64,000 bases of DNA. Source: Gordonia humi. GTDB lineage: Bacteria > Actinomycetota > Actinomycetes > Mycobacteriales > Mycobacteriaceae. The stretch lies in contig NZ_JACIFP010000001.1 of the NCBI RefSeq assembly GCF_014197435.1, positions 4,464,001 to 4,528,000 on the forward strand. Reading direction: 5' to 3'. Made by a program: the position numbers and the translations under genes. This document shows positions 63,936-64,000 of the stretch, one piece after another; positions within the stretch are counted from its first letter, which is position 1; the number at the start of each line of letters is the position of its first letter. The notes under the pieces were generated by a model that saw only the letters and a list, made by a program, of their open reading frames with translations, was not told the DNA's origin and ran no database searches.

Positions 63936-64000
63936 TCAGAGCTGTTCGGTCTCCGCGAAATCCTCACCGGAGTCGGCGTCGTACGACGCCTCGTCCGTCC
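63936..64000 (-). CDS. rpoA: RNA polymerase alpha subunit, C-terminal end only
   Basis: The last 20 codons run off the right edge: TDEASYDADSGEDFAETEQL, stop at 63936-63938. The EDFAETEQL-type end and the position upstream of rplQ identify the actinobacterial alpha subunit. The catalytic and DNA-binding parts lie outside the window. Confidence 0.85.
   Translation of the reverse strand, partial: TDEASYDADSGEDFAETEQL

Overview
The window is very GC-rich (most CDS have G or C in nearly every third position) and is organised as in mycolic-acid Actinobacteria (order Mycobacteriales). It carries whiB1, the pdtaS kinase, sigH-rshA, mtrA-mtrB-lpqB, secA1, long hpf, sahH, a DesA3-type desaturase system and WXG100 (ESX) proteins. 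About two thirds of the genes follow, with interruptions, the order of the Mycobacterium tuberculosis segment Rv3203-Rv3253. The rpoA-rplQ-truA ribosomal tail closes the right end. Spacing and inserted genes are not mycobacterial; a Gordonia-like genus (or Williamsia/Tsukamurella) is my inference, not proven by the sequence.

Layout. 1-7.4 kb: zinc alcohol dehydrogenase, hot-dog thioesterase, LipV-type hydrolase overlapping an alkyltransferase-like protein, a broken vapC toxin, a TIGR02569 protein, DUF2277, moeZ, a DUF3152 metalloprotease and a TetR regulator. 7.4-18.6 kb: DUF3107, ferritin-like protein, DEAD-box helicase, PQQ-propeller-like membrane protein, ParA-like ATPase, lipid-kinase-like protein, whiB1, pdtaS with a biotinyl/lipoyl protein, the 24-residue ribosomal protein bL37, rshA-sigH with a visible SigH autoregulatory promoter, and an SRAP (HMCES/YedK) DNA-crosslink protein. 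18.6-27 kb: flavin monooxygenase, oxidoreductases, aldo/keto reductase, aminotransferase, Nudix, VOC protein, aroA-rsgA. 27-34 kb: a tandem pair of membrane fatty-acid desaturases and their ferredoxin-reductase partner, joined by a shared palindromic operator, then DinB, DUF6912, a WS/DGAT-type acyltransferase and an Rv3235-family protein. 34-51.8 kb: DUF808, secA1, hpf, comF, lpqB-mtrB-mtrA, a tmk facing away from mtrA, an MFS exporter, sahH, an APC permease, and a flavin monooxygenase/FMN reductase pair.

52.4-56.8 kb is the most distinctive block. It is a compact, translationally coupled leftward operon: two YbaB-like proteins, an EspC-family protein, a 450-residue Ala-rich protein and two WXG100 proteins. 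A Pro-rich EspI-like P-loop ATPase is divergent from it. No ESX core gene (eccB/C/D/E, mycP) is visible in the window. 56.9-62.4 kb holds type II NADH dehydrogenase with a divergent LysR regulator, a TetR regulator with its own palindrome, and a SoxR sensor divergent from an ABC exporter across a SoxR-box-like palindrome. The right end is truA-rplQ-rpoA; truA has no ATG, GTG or TTG upstream of its conserved N-terminal domain.

Regulation. At least sixteen genes show a -10 hexamer of type TANNNT placed 6-8 nt before the start codon with no Shine-Dalgarno, the signature of leaderless transcription. Many convergent or operon ends carry long perfect hairpins. I saw no tRNA, rRNA, insertion sequence, prophage or CRISPR array.
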